Assembly: GCA_006247105.1 (NCBI GenBank)
Contig: CM016925.1
Location: 1,178,001-1,242,000 of the forward strand
Direction of reading: 5' to 3'
From: Giardia muris
Lineage: Eukaryota > Fornicata > Diplomonadida > Hexamitidae
Length of the DNA: 64,000 nt
The notes below the pieces were generated by a model. That model was not told the origin of the DNA. It saw nothing but the letters and a program-made list of their open reading frames with translations, and searched no databases. Shown here piece by piece: positions 18,108 through 26,800 of the stretch. Made by a program: the position numbers and the translations under genes. Each line of letters opens with the position of its first letter. Positions within the stretch are counted from its first letter, which is position 1.

Positions 18108-19736
18108 TTACGCGTCTAATGGGGTGCTGGAGGCGGCTGCGAGGCTATCTCGAAGGCGGAAGAAGACGAAGTTGCAATACTCGTGTAAGAAGATAAACTG
18201 GTCGCAGGTTTGGACACAGATCGGATTCCGTTCGACCCTCAGAGTCTCAACCATGTCTATGATTGACGGGTTCAGACTCCGCCAGATACAGGCGTCCCGG
18301 ATATCTGCACTCTTAACGAAGGGGGTCCCACGAAAGTGAGAAAGAAGCATATCTGTGAGGACGATGCAGATCGCGAAGGTCGAAGAGCGACCAACGCCGG
18401 CACTGCAATGGAGGCACAGGGGGGTACGCTTCTTGTATCGGAGAGCCTCAATGGTGAAGACGAAGATCTGTTCGAAGTTCTCAGGTGCGGAATAGTCACT
18501 CCAAAGCCCGTAATAGTAGATCTTTGCGTAGTGAAGTTCCTTCTCGCACTTAACGCTAACCTTGTAGCCAACGAAGTTATCCTTATACTTTCGCATGGCG
18601 GCACAATGAAGGACAAGGGCTTGCTGCCCGGTACGGGCGGGAGAGCTAGGGGCATGGACGGACGACGCACGAGCACTACGCTCGCGCACGTTGAGCACAT
18701 TTGTATTGCTGGCGAAGAGGTCTTCGTCGTCGGTTCCAGGAGCATCATCCTCCGGAGTATCTTGAGAGACGTTAGGTGCAAGACCTGCTGACGCCGCGAT
18801 ATTATCTGCTGCGACTGCGGTGTTGAGTGTGATCCGCATCCGTGGGGAATTCCAGAAGAGAGAGGCCTCTGGGATTTCATCTCGGACCGTATCAACGAAA
18901 TCTCTGTGCTGATTGAACATTTGTCCACGACGAGGCTGATTAACCTGCTGTGCGCGTTGATAAGCGTAAAAGAGGTAAGAACCAAGGACCGACTCCTCAT
19001 AGAGTGGGTCTTGTTCCTTAGCCTTGTAGAGTGGCCAATAACGTAACGCCTTTGGCCGATCATCATCTGCAAAGCGAGTTAGGCAAGCGATGAACGAGAC
19101 ATGAAGCTTCGCGACGATGTACCAGAAGTCCGGGATCGAGGAGATTGTGGGGGCTTGAGTTATGAGAAAGGTGATCCCGTTGAGAACGACAACATTCCCG
19201 TTGAAGTATCGAATCACGAGGGTCTTAGTCATGTATTCCTGGTACAGTCCCTGGCTTATATCTGCCCCGTCGACTAAGGGGGAATGAGGTGGAATCATAG
19301 ATGACGCCTTTGGAGTTCCACCATCCTGCTGTTCTGAAATGATCGAGGTATCTCGGATGGGATTAGGGATGGAGGTCCGCGACCCACAACGACTACCCGT
19401 TAGAAGGAAGCGGTCGCTGTAGACGACGGTCGGGAGTGTGCGTAGGTAGGGGTAGATATTCATATAACGATTCTTGTCTGGATACTGAGAGGCGAGCCTA
19501 TTGTCCGACAGGAGCTTGTATTTGCCATTGCGCACGTTCGAAAGGGCCGTCATCGTGGTGTCGAAATAGTGCCGAGCCTCGTCGGTCGTGTTGTAAGGGA
19601 GGGCGCCAAATTGCGTCGGGCGGAAGAGAGAGGTCGGGGAGAGGACGTTCTCCTCGCTATTGCGGACCCCTTCGAGCGAGAGCGACATCATGGGGAGCTG
19701 GCTCATGCGTCTGCGAGGAGGACCCCCCTTTGTCAT
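18108..19736 (-). CDS. Classical protein tyrosine phosphatase with long internal insertion
   Basis: A 542-aa protein with all class I Cys-based PTP landmarks in order: KNRYMNIYPYLRT (phosphotyrosine loop KNRY), a hydrophobic strand with ALRYWPLY (the K/R..YWP motif), LWSDYSAP near residue 412 (WPD loop, Pro replaced by Ser, acid Asp kept), LHCSAGVGRSS near residue 443 (P-loop with catalytic Cys and Arg) and VQTCDQFIFLHEY (Q-loop). About 130 residues of mostly disordered Ser/Pro-rich sequence are inserted between the YWP motif and the WPD loop. It should remove phosphate from phosphotyrosine and looks active. No membrane segment or targeting signal is visible. Its ATG overlaps the stop of the upstream RPC8 gene as ATGA, and CASC1-like begins 45 bp downstream on the same strand. 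The start follows AATAAAACAAG, which is itself RPC8 coding sequence. Confidence 0.9.
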   Translation of the reverse strand: MTKGGPPRRRMSQLPMMSLSLEGVRNSEENVLSPTSLFRPTQFGALPYNTTDEARHYFDTTMTALSNVRNGKYKLLSDNRLASQYPDKNRYMNIYPYLRTLPTVVYSDRFLLTGSRCGSRTSIPNPIRDTSIISEQQDGGTPKASSMIPPHSPLVDGADISQGLYQEYMTKTLVIRYFNGNVVVLNGITFLITQAPTISSIPDFWYIVAKLHVSFIACLTRFADDDRPKALRYWPLYKAKEQDPLYEESVLGSYLFYAYQRAQQVNQPRRGQMFNQHRDFVDTVRDEIPEASLFWNSPRMRITLNTAVAADNIAASAGLAPNVSQDTPEDDAPGTDDEDLFASNTNVLNVRERSARASSVHAPSSPARTGQQALVLHCAAMRKYKDNFVGYKVSVKCEKELHYAKIYYYGLWSDYSAPENFEQIFVFTIEALRYKKRTPLCLHCSAGVGRSSTFAICIVLTDMLLSHFRGTPFVKSADIRDACIWRSLNPSIIDMVETLRVERNPICVQTCDQFIFLHEYCNFVFFRLRDSLAAASSTPLDA

Positions 19737-20392
19737 CTTGTTTTATTCGTTCGCTTGTACTTACTGGCTGGCACGCGCCACCACCGGACGTCTCCAAGCC
19801 CACTCTCGTCGCAACTCCCAACGACTATGAATTGACTGCTTTGGCTGACGATTCGTGGCCAGGCTCCGGTCAAGTCAACTCCGTCTGTTTCTGTGAGAAT
19901 ATCCGCTGCCGCAGTCGAAGTCTTCGAGTTGAACAATACGTCGATCACACGGAACTTGATTTCACAGCCCAAATCAAAGGCAAGGACTCCATCCTCAAGA
20001 ATACATTGGAAGTTCCCCTCATCCGCCTCCCAATGGAAGCCTGCGGGGAGGTTCCCAGGGGGGATGATGATGGTGTCACAAAACCCCGTCGAAAGTGCAA
20101 GACCTGAAAAGGCATGTTGCCCAACCAATTGTGCAGTTAGGATCTCGCCGATGTAGGGCTGAAAGACGATTGCCGTGAAGACCGCCGTAATGTACGTGCA
20201 GCAGTCGTTCTGGATCAGCTGCTGGTCACTGAGGCTAAGGATTCGCTCGATGAAGAGACAGATCCCCCCGTTCGGGATCAGGCGGTTCACGTACGACGTC
20301 ATGAGGAGCTCGTGGACCTGGAGTGCGAGCGAGTGCGTCCGTGAGGTCGGCGGGACCCGGACGATATCCTGGATATCAAGAGCGATAAACAT
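19733..20392 (-). CDS. RNA polymerase III subunit RPC8 (RPC25/POLR3H)
   Basis: A 219-aa Rpb7-like stalk subunit of Pol III. The start MFIALDIQDIVRVPP and the segment VFQPYIGEILTAQL match the RPB7 N-terminal domain of RPC8 (MFVL..M.D.VR.PP; V.HPF..EIL.G). The S1/OB part follows (FCDTIIIPPGNLP, EIKFRVIDVLF), and the C-terminal VGSCDESGLGDVRWW matches the RPC8 ending (G...E.GLG...WW). With RPC9 it would form the stalk that binds emerging RNA and helps initiation at tRNA and 5S genes. Its TGA overlaps the phosphatase ATG. Its own ATG is only 6 bp from the divergent PUM3 ATG. Confidence 0.88.
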   Translation of the reverse strand: MFIALDIQDIVRVPPTSRTHSLALQVHELLMTSYVNRLIPNGGICLFIERILSLSDQQLIQNDCCTYITAVFTAIVFQPYIGEILTAQLVGQHAFSGLALSTGFCDTIIIPPGNLPAGFHWEADEGNFQCILEDGVLAFDLGCEIKFRVIDVLFNSKTSTAAADILTETDGVDLTGAWPRIVSQSSQFIVVGSCDESGLGDVRWWRVPASKYKRTNKTR

Positions 20393-20398
20393 TGATTG
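20393..20398. promoter_or_regulatory. 6-bp spacer between divergent ATGs (RPC8 / PUM3-like)
   Basis: The spacer reads TGATTG. The flanks ATAAACAT and ATGAATTCAAAGAGAATG are A/T-rich, so the initiator for each gene must include coding bases of the other. If the second ATG at 20414 is used for the PUM3-like gene the spacer becomes 21 bp. Confidence 0.5.
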
Positions 20399-22624
20399 AT
20401 GAATTCAAAGAGAATGAAAGAGGGAACCGGGGGCAAAAACCTCCCAAACCGACCTAGACCCAAGCTGCACGCGAAACGGCAGTCTCCTTCCCGCCCCCGA
20501 CCAACACAAGGGCGTCTAAAGCAACAAGACCAGAAGAACCCGAAGACAAAGGGCCGTCGCGCAATGAAGGGTATCACCGTCGCTTCCAAAGCTCCCATGC
20601 CTCAGAAGAATAGGTTGAAGGGACCTCGCAAGCCCGCCGAAGAGTTCTCTCGTGCAACGCTCCTTCAAACCTGGGAGGCGATGCGTCCGAAGAAGGTCCC
20701 GCTTCCAAACCGTCAGCGCTATATAGAACAACTTTTGCCATACCTCCTCTCGAACATGCCGGCCCACGCGCGTAAAAATGTCGAGACTCGCATCCTTTGT
20801 TTCGCGATTCGACATGGATCTCCGGAGCAACGTAAGCTCATCCTTAAAAGCATTATGGGGCATGTTGTTGAGCTCTCCATGAACAAGTATGGGATGCACC
20901 TCATCAAGGCCATCGGAGGCGCTAGTGAGAGCATGCCAGCGGAATTCTCTATGATCATTCAAGAATTGCTTCCAAACACCAGGACGCTCTGTACTAACAG
21001 CATCTCCGCTACCACCTTGAGCTCCATCTTCCAGGATGTCCCCCTCAAACGGCAGAATGCGATGCTCATGGCTGCTCTAGGACCGTGCGCAACAGTGGCG
21101 GATCTAAGTCTTGTAGCTCGAGAACGGAATGTCGTCGCTTATGTCGCACGTATCCCGGGTCGGTACGACACTGTACTCACTTCTGCGACCGAGCTTATCC
21201 TTCAAGCTGGAAAAAAGGACCTTTTAGGGTGTACTCTCCTCTCACGCCTTGCAGCTGACACTCTCGAGCTCATCTTTTCTCCTCTCCCGGTGGTAACATT
21301 GACGGGGACACCAGATACTGGCCACACTGTCAATGGCGTTACTCCAAAGACGATGGAGTTCATGATGGATCTCGTGGATCTAGTTTTGGATGGAGAAGGG
21401 CTCCTATCGCTCGTTGATACGGCCGATGGGGTTCGGCTGGCATGTTTTCTGATGCAGCTGGCGACACCGAAGCAACGAAAGACCATCGTCAAACTTTTCA
21501 AGGGTCACACTCGTGATTTAGCCGTTGACGATATAGGCTTCGTTGCCCTCTGTCAGGTTTTTGCAGTCACCGACGACACGGTTCTTACAACCCAGGCTTT
21601 CGTCAATGGCCCTGAGGGTCTTGGGGAGAATCTTGGAGTGATCCTCCGATCTCTCTCCGGCCTGAGACTCATCTACTTCCTCCTATATGGATTGGAAGAG
21701 GTCGACAACTCTAAGGATGGGACATGTCCGCTATACTCGGGTTGGATTTGCAAAGTCCTTCGTTCCACTAGTCTACACCATCTCCTACCTGAGGCAACGC
21801 TAGATCAGTTCAAGGGCCTTTGCAAGAAGCCCTCCAAGACGAAGCAAGGAGAGCTTCGGGCCGCTATCCTACCGTCCTTGCTTGAGGTTCTTTGTGACGA
21901 GAGTCTTCTTCAATCTCTCCTGACGAGTAGCGAGTTCGGAAGCCAGTTCATCGTCCGGGTCCTATCCAGTCCCGAGGGGGCCAATTCTGAGTCTTCAAGA
22001 CCGATCCTTGAAGCTCTTGCTCGAGCGGCCGTCTCCTTTGTCAGTACATCCATCCAAGAGATTCGAAACTCCAACAAGGAGCTAGTCTACAAGGGGCGAA
22101 CGGCCGAACTCCATCGACGCTTCCGACGTTTACAAAAGCAGAAGAAGACTGAGGCCCCAAAGGCCGGAGAGCCATGTGAAGATGCCACGGGTGCAAGCCC
22201 TGCAGACACCTCATCTGATGAGAACTTCGAGGACTTTAGCACGTCGGAATCAGAGTCTGAGGAAATGGATGTCGAGCCTTCACGGAAGAATACCTGTACC
22301 GTATCAAAGAAGAGTACTGCATCGGAGGAGAAGCCAGTCGAGCAAGAACCATTATTCCGGCAGAATATAGGGTATTATAGCATCAGGCGTGTTATCAATA
22401 ATTGTGCTTCTTTTGCGGCTCTTCTCCTTAAAGAGCTGCAGAACCATCCGGAGGTTCACAAGTACCTGGCGGAGAGGAGAGGGGCGTTCGTTCTCGAGCA
22501 TATCGTGGCAGCCATGCCAGATCTGGCTGTAGACATCCGAGACTTTGTTAAGGGAATAGGGTTGTTCGAGGTAATTCAGGACTCAGCCGATCCGGGCTGT
22601 AAGGCACTCCGCGCGAGACTATAG
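20399..22624 (+). CDS. PUM3/Puf6-like Pumilio-repeat protein
   Basis: A 741-aa nucleolar RNA-binding protein family with roles in large-subunit (7S/5.8S) rRNA processing. It has a basic, Lys/Arg-rich N-terminus of about 80 residues (nucleolar targeting), then LLQTWEAMRPKKVPLPNRQR, matching the conserved WE..R.K start of the PUM3 repeat array, then Puf-like repeats (HGSPEQRKLILKSIMGHVVE; LSMNKYGMHLIKAI; SEFGSQFIVRVLSS). A Ser/Glu-rich acidic insert lies near residues 590-640, and FVLEHIVAAMP is a late repeat. The ATG is at 20399 (MNSKRMKEG), or at 20414. The stop is 8 bp from the convergent cyclin stop. It is probably co-regulated with RPC8, given the shared start region. Confidence 0.82.
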   Translation: MNSKRMKEGTGGKNLPNRPRPKLHAKRQSPSRPRPTQGRLKQQDQKNPKTKGRRAMKGITVASKAPMPQKNRLKGPRKPAEEFSRATLLQTWEAMRPKKVPLPNRQRYIEQLLPYLLSNMPAHARKNVETRILCFAIRHGSPEQRKLILKSIMGHVVELSMNKYGMHLIKAIGGASESMPAEFSMIIQELLPNTRTLCTNSISATTLSSIFQDVPLKRQNAMLMAALGPCATVADLSLVARERNVVAYVARIPGRYDTVLTSATELILQAGKKDLLGCTLLSRLAADTLELIFSPLPVVTLTGTPDTGHTVNGVTPKTMEFMMDLVDLVLDGEGLLSLVDTADGVRLACFLMQLATPKQRKTIVKLFKGHTRDLAVDDIGFVALCQVFAVTDDTVLTTQAFVNGPEGLGENLGVILRSLSGLRLIYFLLYGLEEVDNSKDGTCPLYSGWICKVLRSTSLHHLLPEATLDQFKGLCKKPSKTKQGELRAAILPSLLEVLCDESLLQSLLTSSEFGSQFIVRVLSSPEGANSESSRPILEALARAAVSFVSTSIQEIRNSNKELVYKGRTAELHRRFRRLQKQKKTEAPKAGEPCEDATGASPADTSSDENFEDFSTSESESEEMDVEPSRKNTCTVSKKSTASEEKPVEQEPLFRQNIGYYSIRRVINNCASFAALLLKELQNHPEVHKYLAERRGAFVLEHIVAAMPDLAVDIRDFVKGIGLFEVIQDSADPGCKALRARL

Positions 22625-22625
22625 C

Positions 22626-22632
22626 GTTCACT
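22626..22632 (-). terminator. Polyadenylation signal AGTGAAC for cyclin
   Basis: AGTGAAC on the minus strand fits AGTRAAY exactly and starts immediately after the cyclin TGA (22633-22635). It fills nearly all of the 8-bp gap to the convergent PUM3-like stop. Confidence 0.6.
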
Positions 22633-23661
22633 TCACGCTGTAGGCTTGTCGCCCTTCTGTAGGTTTAGTGCCTGATTAACGACGCTCTCTATCATGATCG
22701 ACACCCCATAGAAGCGGTCCTCTTGTGAGTATTTGCGTCGGATGTAGCGAGCCTTTGAACTGCACGCATATTTCTTCAGGATCGTCGAGATCTCGGTCAT
22801 CACCTTCTTTGTGTCCGCCTCGCTGTAGCCGGAGTACTTCTCAAGGGTCTCGTCCCAGGTCGACTTCCTCGTCAGGCGGCGCGACATCGCGATACAACCC
22901 GCTGCGATCTCGCTGGGCTTGAACTGCAGCATCGACGTCGTCAGGCATGTCAGCTCGGAAATGTAAAATGCGATGTATCTGTCCCGGTTCTTCATCTCAC
23001 AGATGCGAGCGTATCGACGGAGGAAGGTAAGGATCGTCGGCATGGCGAGCATGAAGTCCAGGGCATGGAGGACCGTCTCCTCCATCTCGATGATCGCCTC
23101 CCGACTGCAGGTATAGCACGCCCCGCTACGCGGGTTCTGGCACTTGCAGATGGGCAGGTATTCTAGTTCGCACTGGTTGAGTGCGTCGACGAAGTGGCGA
23201 AGCGAGGGGATGTAGCTCTGCTCGTACTTTGCCGCTATAAAGAGGCAAGCGATTCCCAATAGTCGCGAGTTCGCCCTACTGACCTCGCACCTCGAGAGGT
23301 ACGTGTCCAGGATTGTGACGCAGTGAAAGAAGCTCTCGTTTGCGAGGTTGAAGCGCGTATGGCAGCGGGCGATCCAATCGACGAGAACCGTACGGTCTTC
23401 GGCCGTGAAGTCTGCCTGGTGGTCAAGGAAGCCCGGGGAGAGCTGGTACTTCCCCTCCGACGCCAGGAGGTACTCATATATTTCCCGAACGTAGCCCGCA
23501 CACGCCTGTATATCGTCCTTGTCCACGAGGTCGATGTCGAGTATGTCTGTCTCTTTGTCCGGGTTCGAGTGCCTAAAGTTGAGGAGCGCCTGGGGGACGT
23601 CCTCCACCACGTCCCCACTCGCCGTGTCCACGCCAGCGCTTGGCACTTGCTCCAGATCCAT
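22633..23661 (-). CDS. B-type mitotic cyclin with Cys-rich insertion
   Basis: A 342-aa cyclin. The first cyclin box starts at RTVLVDWIARCHTRF (RxxLVDW hallmark), continues with TILDTYLSRC and LLGIACLFIAAKYEQ (conserved Lys), and the second box follows (FLRRYARI, SELTCLTTSMLQFKPSEIAA). It should bind a Cdk1-type kinase to drive mitosis. Where cyclin B normally has FV.ITD.AY...E, a loop carries CKCQNPRSGACYTC (Cys near 172, 174, 182, 185), a possible zinc knuckle. No clear RxxL destruction box lies in the short N-terminus. The ATG at 23661 is preceded by the strikingly A/T-rich AAAATTTAAAAATC; an upstream ATG at 23688 lies before that element and is rejected. Confidence 0.9.
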   Translation of the reverse strand: MDLEQVPSAGVDTASGDVVEDVPQALLNFRHSNPDKETDILDIDLVDKDDIQACAGYVREIYEYLLASEGKYQLSPGFLDHQADFTAEDRTVLVDWIARCHTRFNLANESFFHCVTILDTYLSRCEVSRANSRLLGIACLFIAAKYEQSYIPSLRHFVDALNQCELEYLPICKCQNPRSGACYTCSREAIIEMEETVLHALDFMLAMPTILTFLRRYARICEMKNRDRYIAFYISELTCLTTSMLQFKPSEIAAGCIAMSRRLTRKSTWDETLEKYSGYSEADTKKVMTEISTILKKYACSSKARYIRRKYSQEDRFYGVSIMIESVVNQALNLQKGDKPTA

Positions 23662-23675
23662 GATTTTTAAATTTT
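23662..23675 (-). promoter_or_regulatory. A/T-rich initiator of the cyclin gene
   Basis: The minus strand reads AAAATTTAAAAATC directly before the ATG, the clearest Giardia-style A/T initiator in the window. It decides the start at 23661 over the upstream in-frame ATG. Confidence 0.65.
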
Positions 23676-23864
23676 CGTTGCCTACCATACGTCGTGCCGG
23701 GGAGTTAGAGGTTAAAGAGCCTGTGGGGCCAAGAGACGGGGTCCCCCGGATGACGACGAGGCGACGACCCCGCAGAATGAGCGTCCTTCCGAGGTGAATC
23801 TGGTCTCTTTGGATGTCGGAACAGTTCAGGTAATACTACGAAGAGCACTGCTGCCGAACAAAAA

Positions 23865-26800
23865 ATGGCGATGAGTAGAGTGATTAGTTCTCGCCGAGAC
23901 TTCAATCCTCGAACCCTAGTCGAGCTGGTTCTCGATTATGCCGTGGTGCTCGCCCCCGATCTGAGTGGCCCCGTACGGTCGCGGCTGTCAAAGCGCTGCC
24001 GACAGGCATTCGTCCCCCTCTTGACCATGAATCAAGTGACTGAGCGATGCCACCTTGGAATGGAGTCTCGGTCTCTGTTCCTTGTCACCGCGGGGACCTA
24101 TCGGGTGGCAGAGGCCCTTGCATGCGATTACATCACGATTCCGGACTTCTCCTTTGAGAAGCTCCTTCTACAGTGCATTGGGGACAATGAGAATCTTGAG
24201 AGGAGCGTCGCACACACCCTCAGCCTCCCCCATGTGCTTATCACTCGGGCGTCATTGATTGGAGGCTGGGTTGGGCTGTCCTCATTGGCAGGTTCCTTTG
24301 GGACCAATCGTCTAGCTCGTTTGCGGACGTTCCAGCTTGCAGGCCTTACCGAAGGCCAGCCGGAGGCCGATGGGGCGGAGGTTAGTCATATCGTCTTCGC
24401 GTTCCAGGACCTGTACCACGTTTACTCCCCGCATTATAGCGACACGCTCAAGTGCGAGAAGCTCTATCCCGAGATGATCGTCCCCTGCACCTTCTATGAT
24501 ACGCGCTCCTACGCCCCGATCCAACTGCTTCCGGCGCTCTGCGAAAACCCGATGAATAGCGATTATTACATCAATGATTGCCGGTTCCTAGGGACATACG
24601 ACGCCTCTGAGCCGCCCGTCATTGGGGCGCCACGGCTCGTCATCCGTGGGGCTAGTCTCCATTACCCGTTCAATAATCCCGTCGATTTTATCGTTCAGAA
24701 GGGGAACGACATCATTGCGACCTCCAAGTGTCTGCAGCACGCGTACCAGGCGTATGAGAGACTCGCCTCGATCGCCGTGATTTTCCTAGCCAAGGAGCTA
24801 TCGATGGCCATTGCGGGCGCCCAAGCCACTTATCAGAAGATTGTCGCGGCGACCAAAGCCGTCCAGTTGACGAGGCATTCACTTAGCCGCCCGGGCGATT
24901 TCTCTGTCGACCCGAAGCGGGTGATGTCTCCTGGCTATGACTTCGATTACATTAATATTAGTGAGATTCCGATCCCCGTCGACGTGGCGGCCGCGTACCC
25001 AGACTTTATCCTCGATTATGACGAGCTCGGTTATGTTTTCGGCTACAGGCTCCGGGATGTAGGTAGTACTGGTACTGGCTGGTCTGCTTGGAACCCTGCC
25101 GCCCCTTTAATCATGGGTCAGCTTCGGTCGTACAAACTAGACCCAGACAAAGACGCTGTTCAGTTCCATGAATCAGATGATGTGATCATCATACGAACAG
25201 AAGACCCAGCAGAGACCTTCGCCGTTCCACGGAATGGCAGGGCTCTTACCACCTTCCAACTCCTAAACGCTATCACGCGATTGCTTCACTTACACCGGCG
25301 AGCGAAGTCCCTCAGTTCCGGCTCGAGACCCTTCTCTAGTGATATTGATCGCGTTGACAAGTATGGGGTACCAGTATATAATGACCTGAGCGCCCGAAGA
25401 ACGGGCCTTGATCAGGGTGACGCCATCATCATGGAGGATAAGGCAAAAGGACAGTGTAGCATCTGTGGAGTCGGTTACTCGAACTATCTCGATCACGTTC
25501 GCTCCCAGCTCCACCTGACGAAGTATCGGGAGTATCTGACGCAGCTCAACCTGCTGAAGCCGCTGCAGCTCTGCGCCGCGCTCTCGGAGCAGAAGACATC
25601 GATGGAGAAGCAGCTCTGCAACATCGCGATGTCCATCGTCAGCCACGAGCGGATACCGTATGGGGTCGTCGTAGAGGCGATGAACCAGACGTTGGCGGCC
25701 CTACGCTTCCGTATCCAGCTCGACCCCGACGACGTCCCTCGGAGCGCGAGTCCGACGTGTCGGACACCATCGTTCACAACATGGCGCGAGAAAACCTTGC
25801 GACGCCAACAGAACGCATATAATGAGGCGCTCGTGGGGGTTCTGGAGGAGGGTGGTGATAAGCCCGACGAGAGGTTGGTCGACCTCATTGTGACAGGGGT
25901 TGGCGCATACCTGCGAGAGACCAAAAGCCTCCCCACCTCAGAAAACCAGACGGACTTGGTTGGTACTGCCCTGAAGGAATATACTGGGACCTTGGCGGAG
26001 GCACTCATGGCTGCCGGCTTTAGTGGGGACCAGATCCGCCAACGGGAGATCATTAAGCGCGAGGTGGAGGCACGTCTCTCTCCAGAAGAGCTTGATAGTT
26101 TCAAGCATCATGCCTTAATGACTAGCCAGACGCGTGTGCCCTTCCGTGGCCTTGAGGACATTGTCCCCTCAAGCGTCTTGTATGCACAAGCGAAACAGCT
26201 TTGCGACAGAGGGGAGGTTAGTAGTCCGACAGAGCCCTCAGATTCTGATGAGAACGCCGAGTCTCATGCCACAACGAGAAAGAGCAACCCCGCATGCAGT
26301 TTTGCAGCATACTCGGAGTGTGCACATGCCTTTCAACAGGACCACGTCCGAGAGGCTCTGAACGCAATGTATGGCTACTTCGACATGGACGACCTGGCAA
26401 GTAACTGGGAAGATCCAAATGGTCATGGGGGAGCACGAAAGAGCCTCCAGCTTGGGTCTTCCACGGATGGGGTAGCTCAAGATCTACGGACCTCCTTGCA
26501 AGAACAGGTCGAACAACATAAAGGACGGGTTCTTAACGCCATTCAATACGTTTATCGGTATCTAGTCCAGACGCGTTGTTCCTCCCCTCTCGAGGCGGGG
26601 ATGTGCGGGGTTCAACAGCCTCTGGACCTATGTGACTCAGTGGTGGGACTGAGTGGGCTCCACGATAGTAATTTCTCACAGCCGGAGACAACACCTCTTC
26701 AGGACCTTCGCGCCTCAGCCTTCGAGGCGTCGGTTCTCGGGCTCCTCGACGGAGAACGTGCACCTACAAGTGATGGCGACGGTCCTGCTCAGGAGGAGAT

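Noticed and set aside
23689..23864. tRNA or small RNA in the cyclin/DBF4-like spacer
   Set aside because: GC-rich short repeats (GGGGTCCCCC) suggest a hairpin, but no A/B box pair or cloverleaf could be built by eye.
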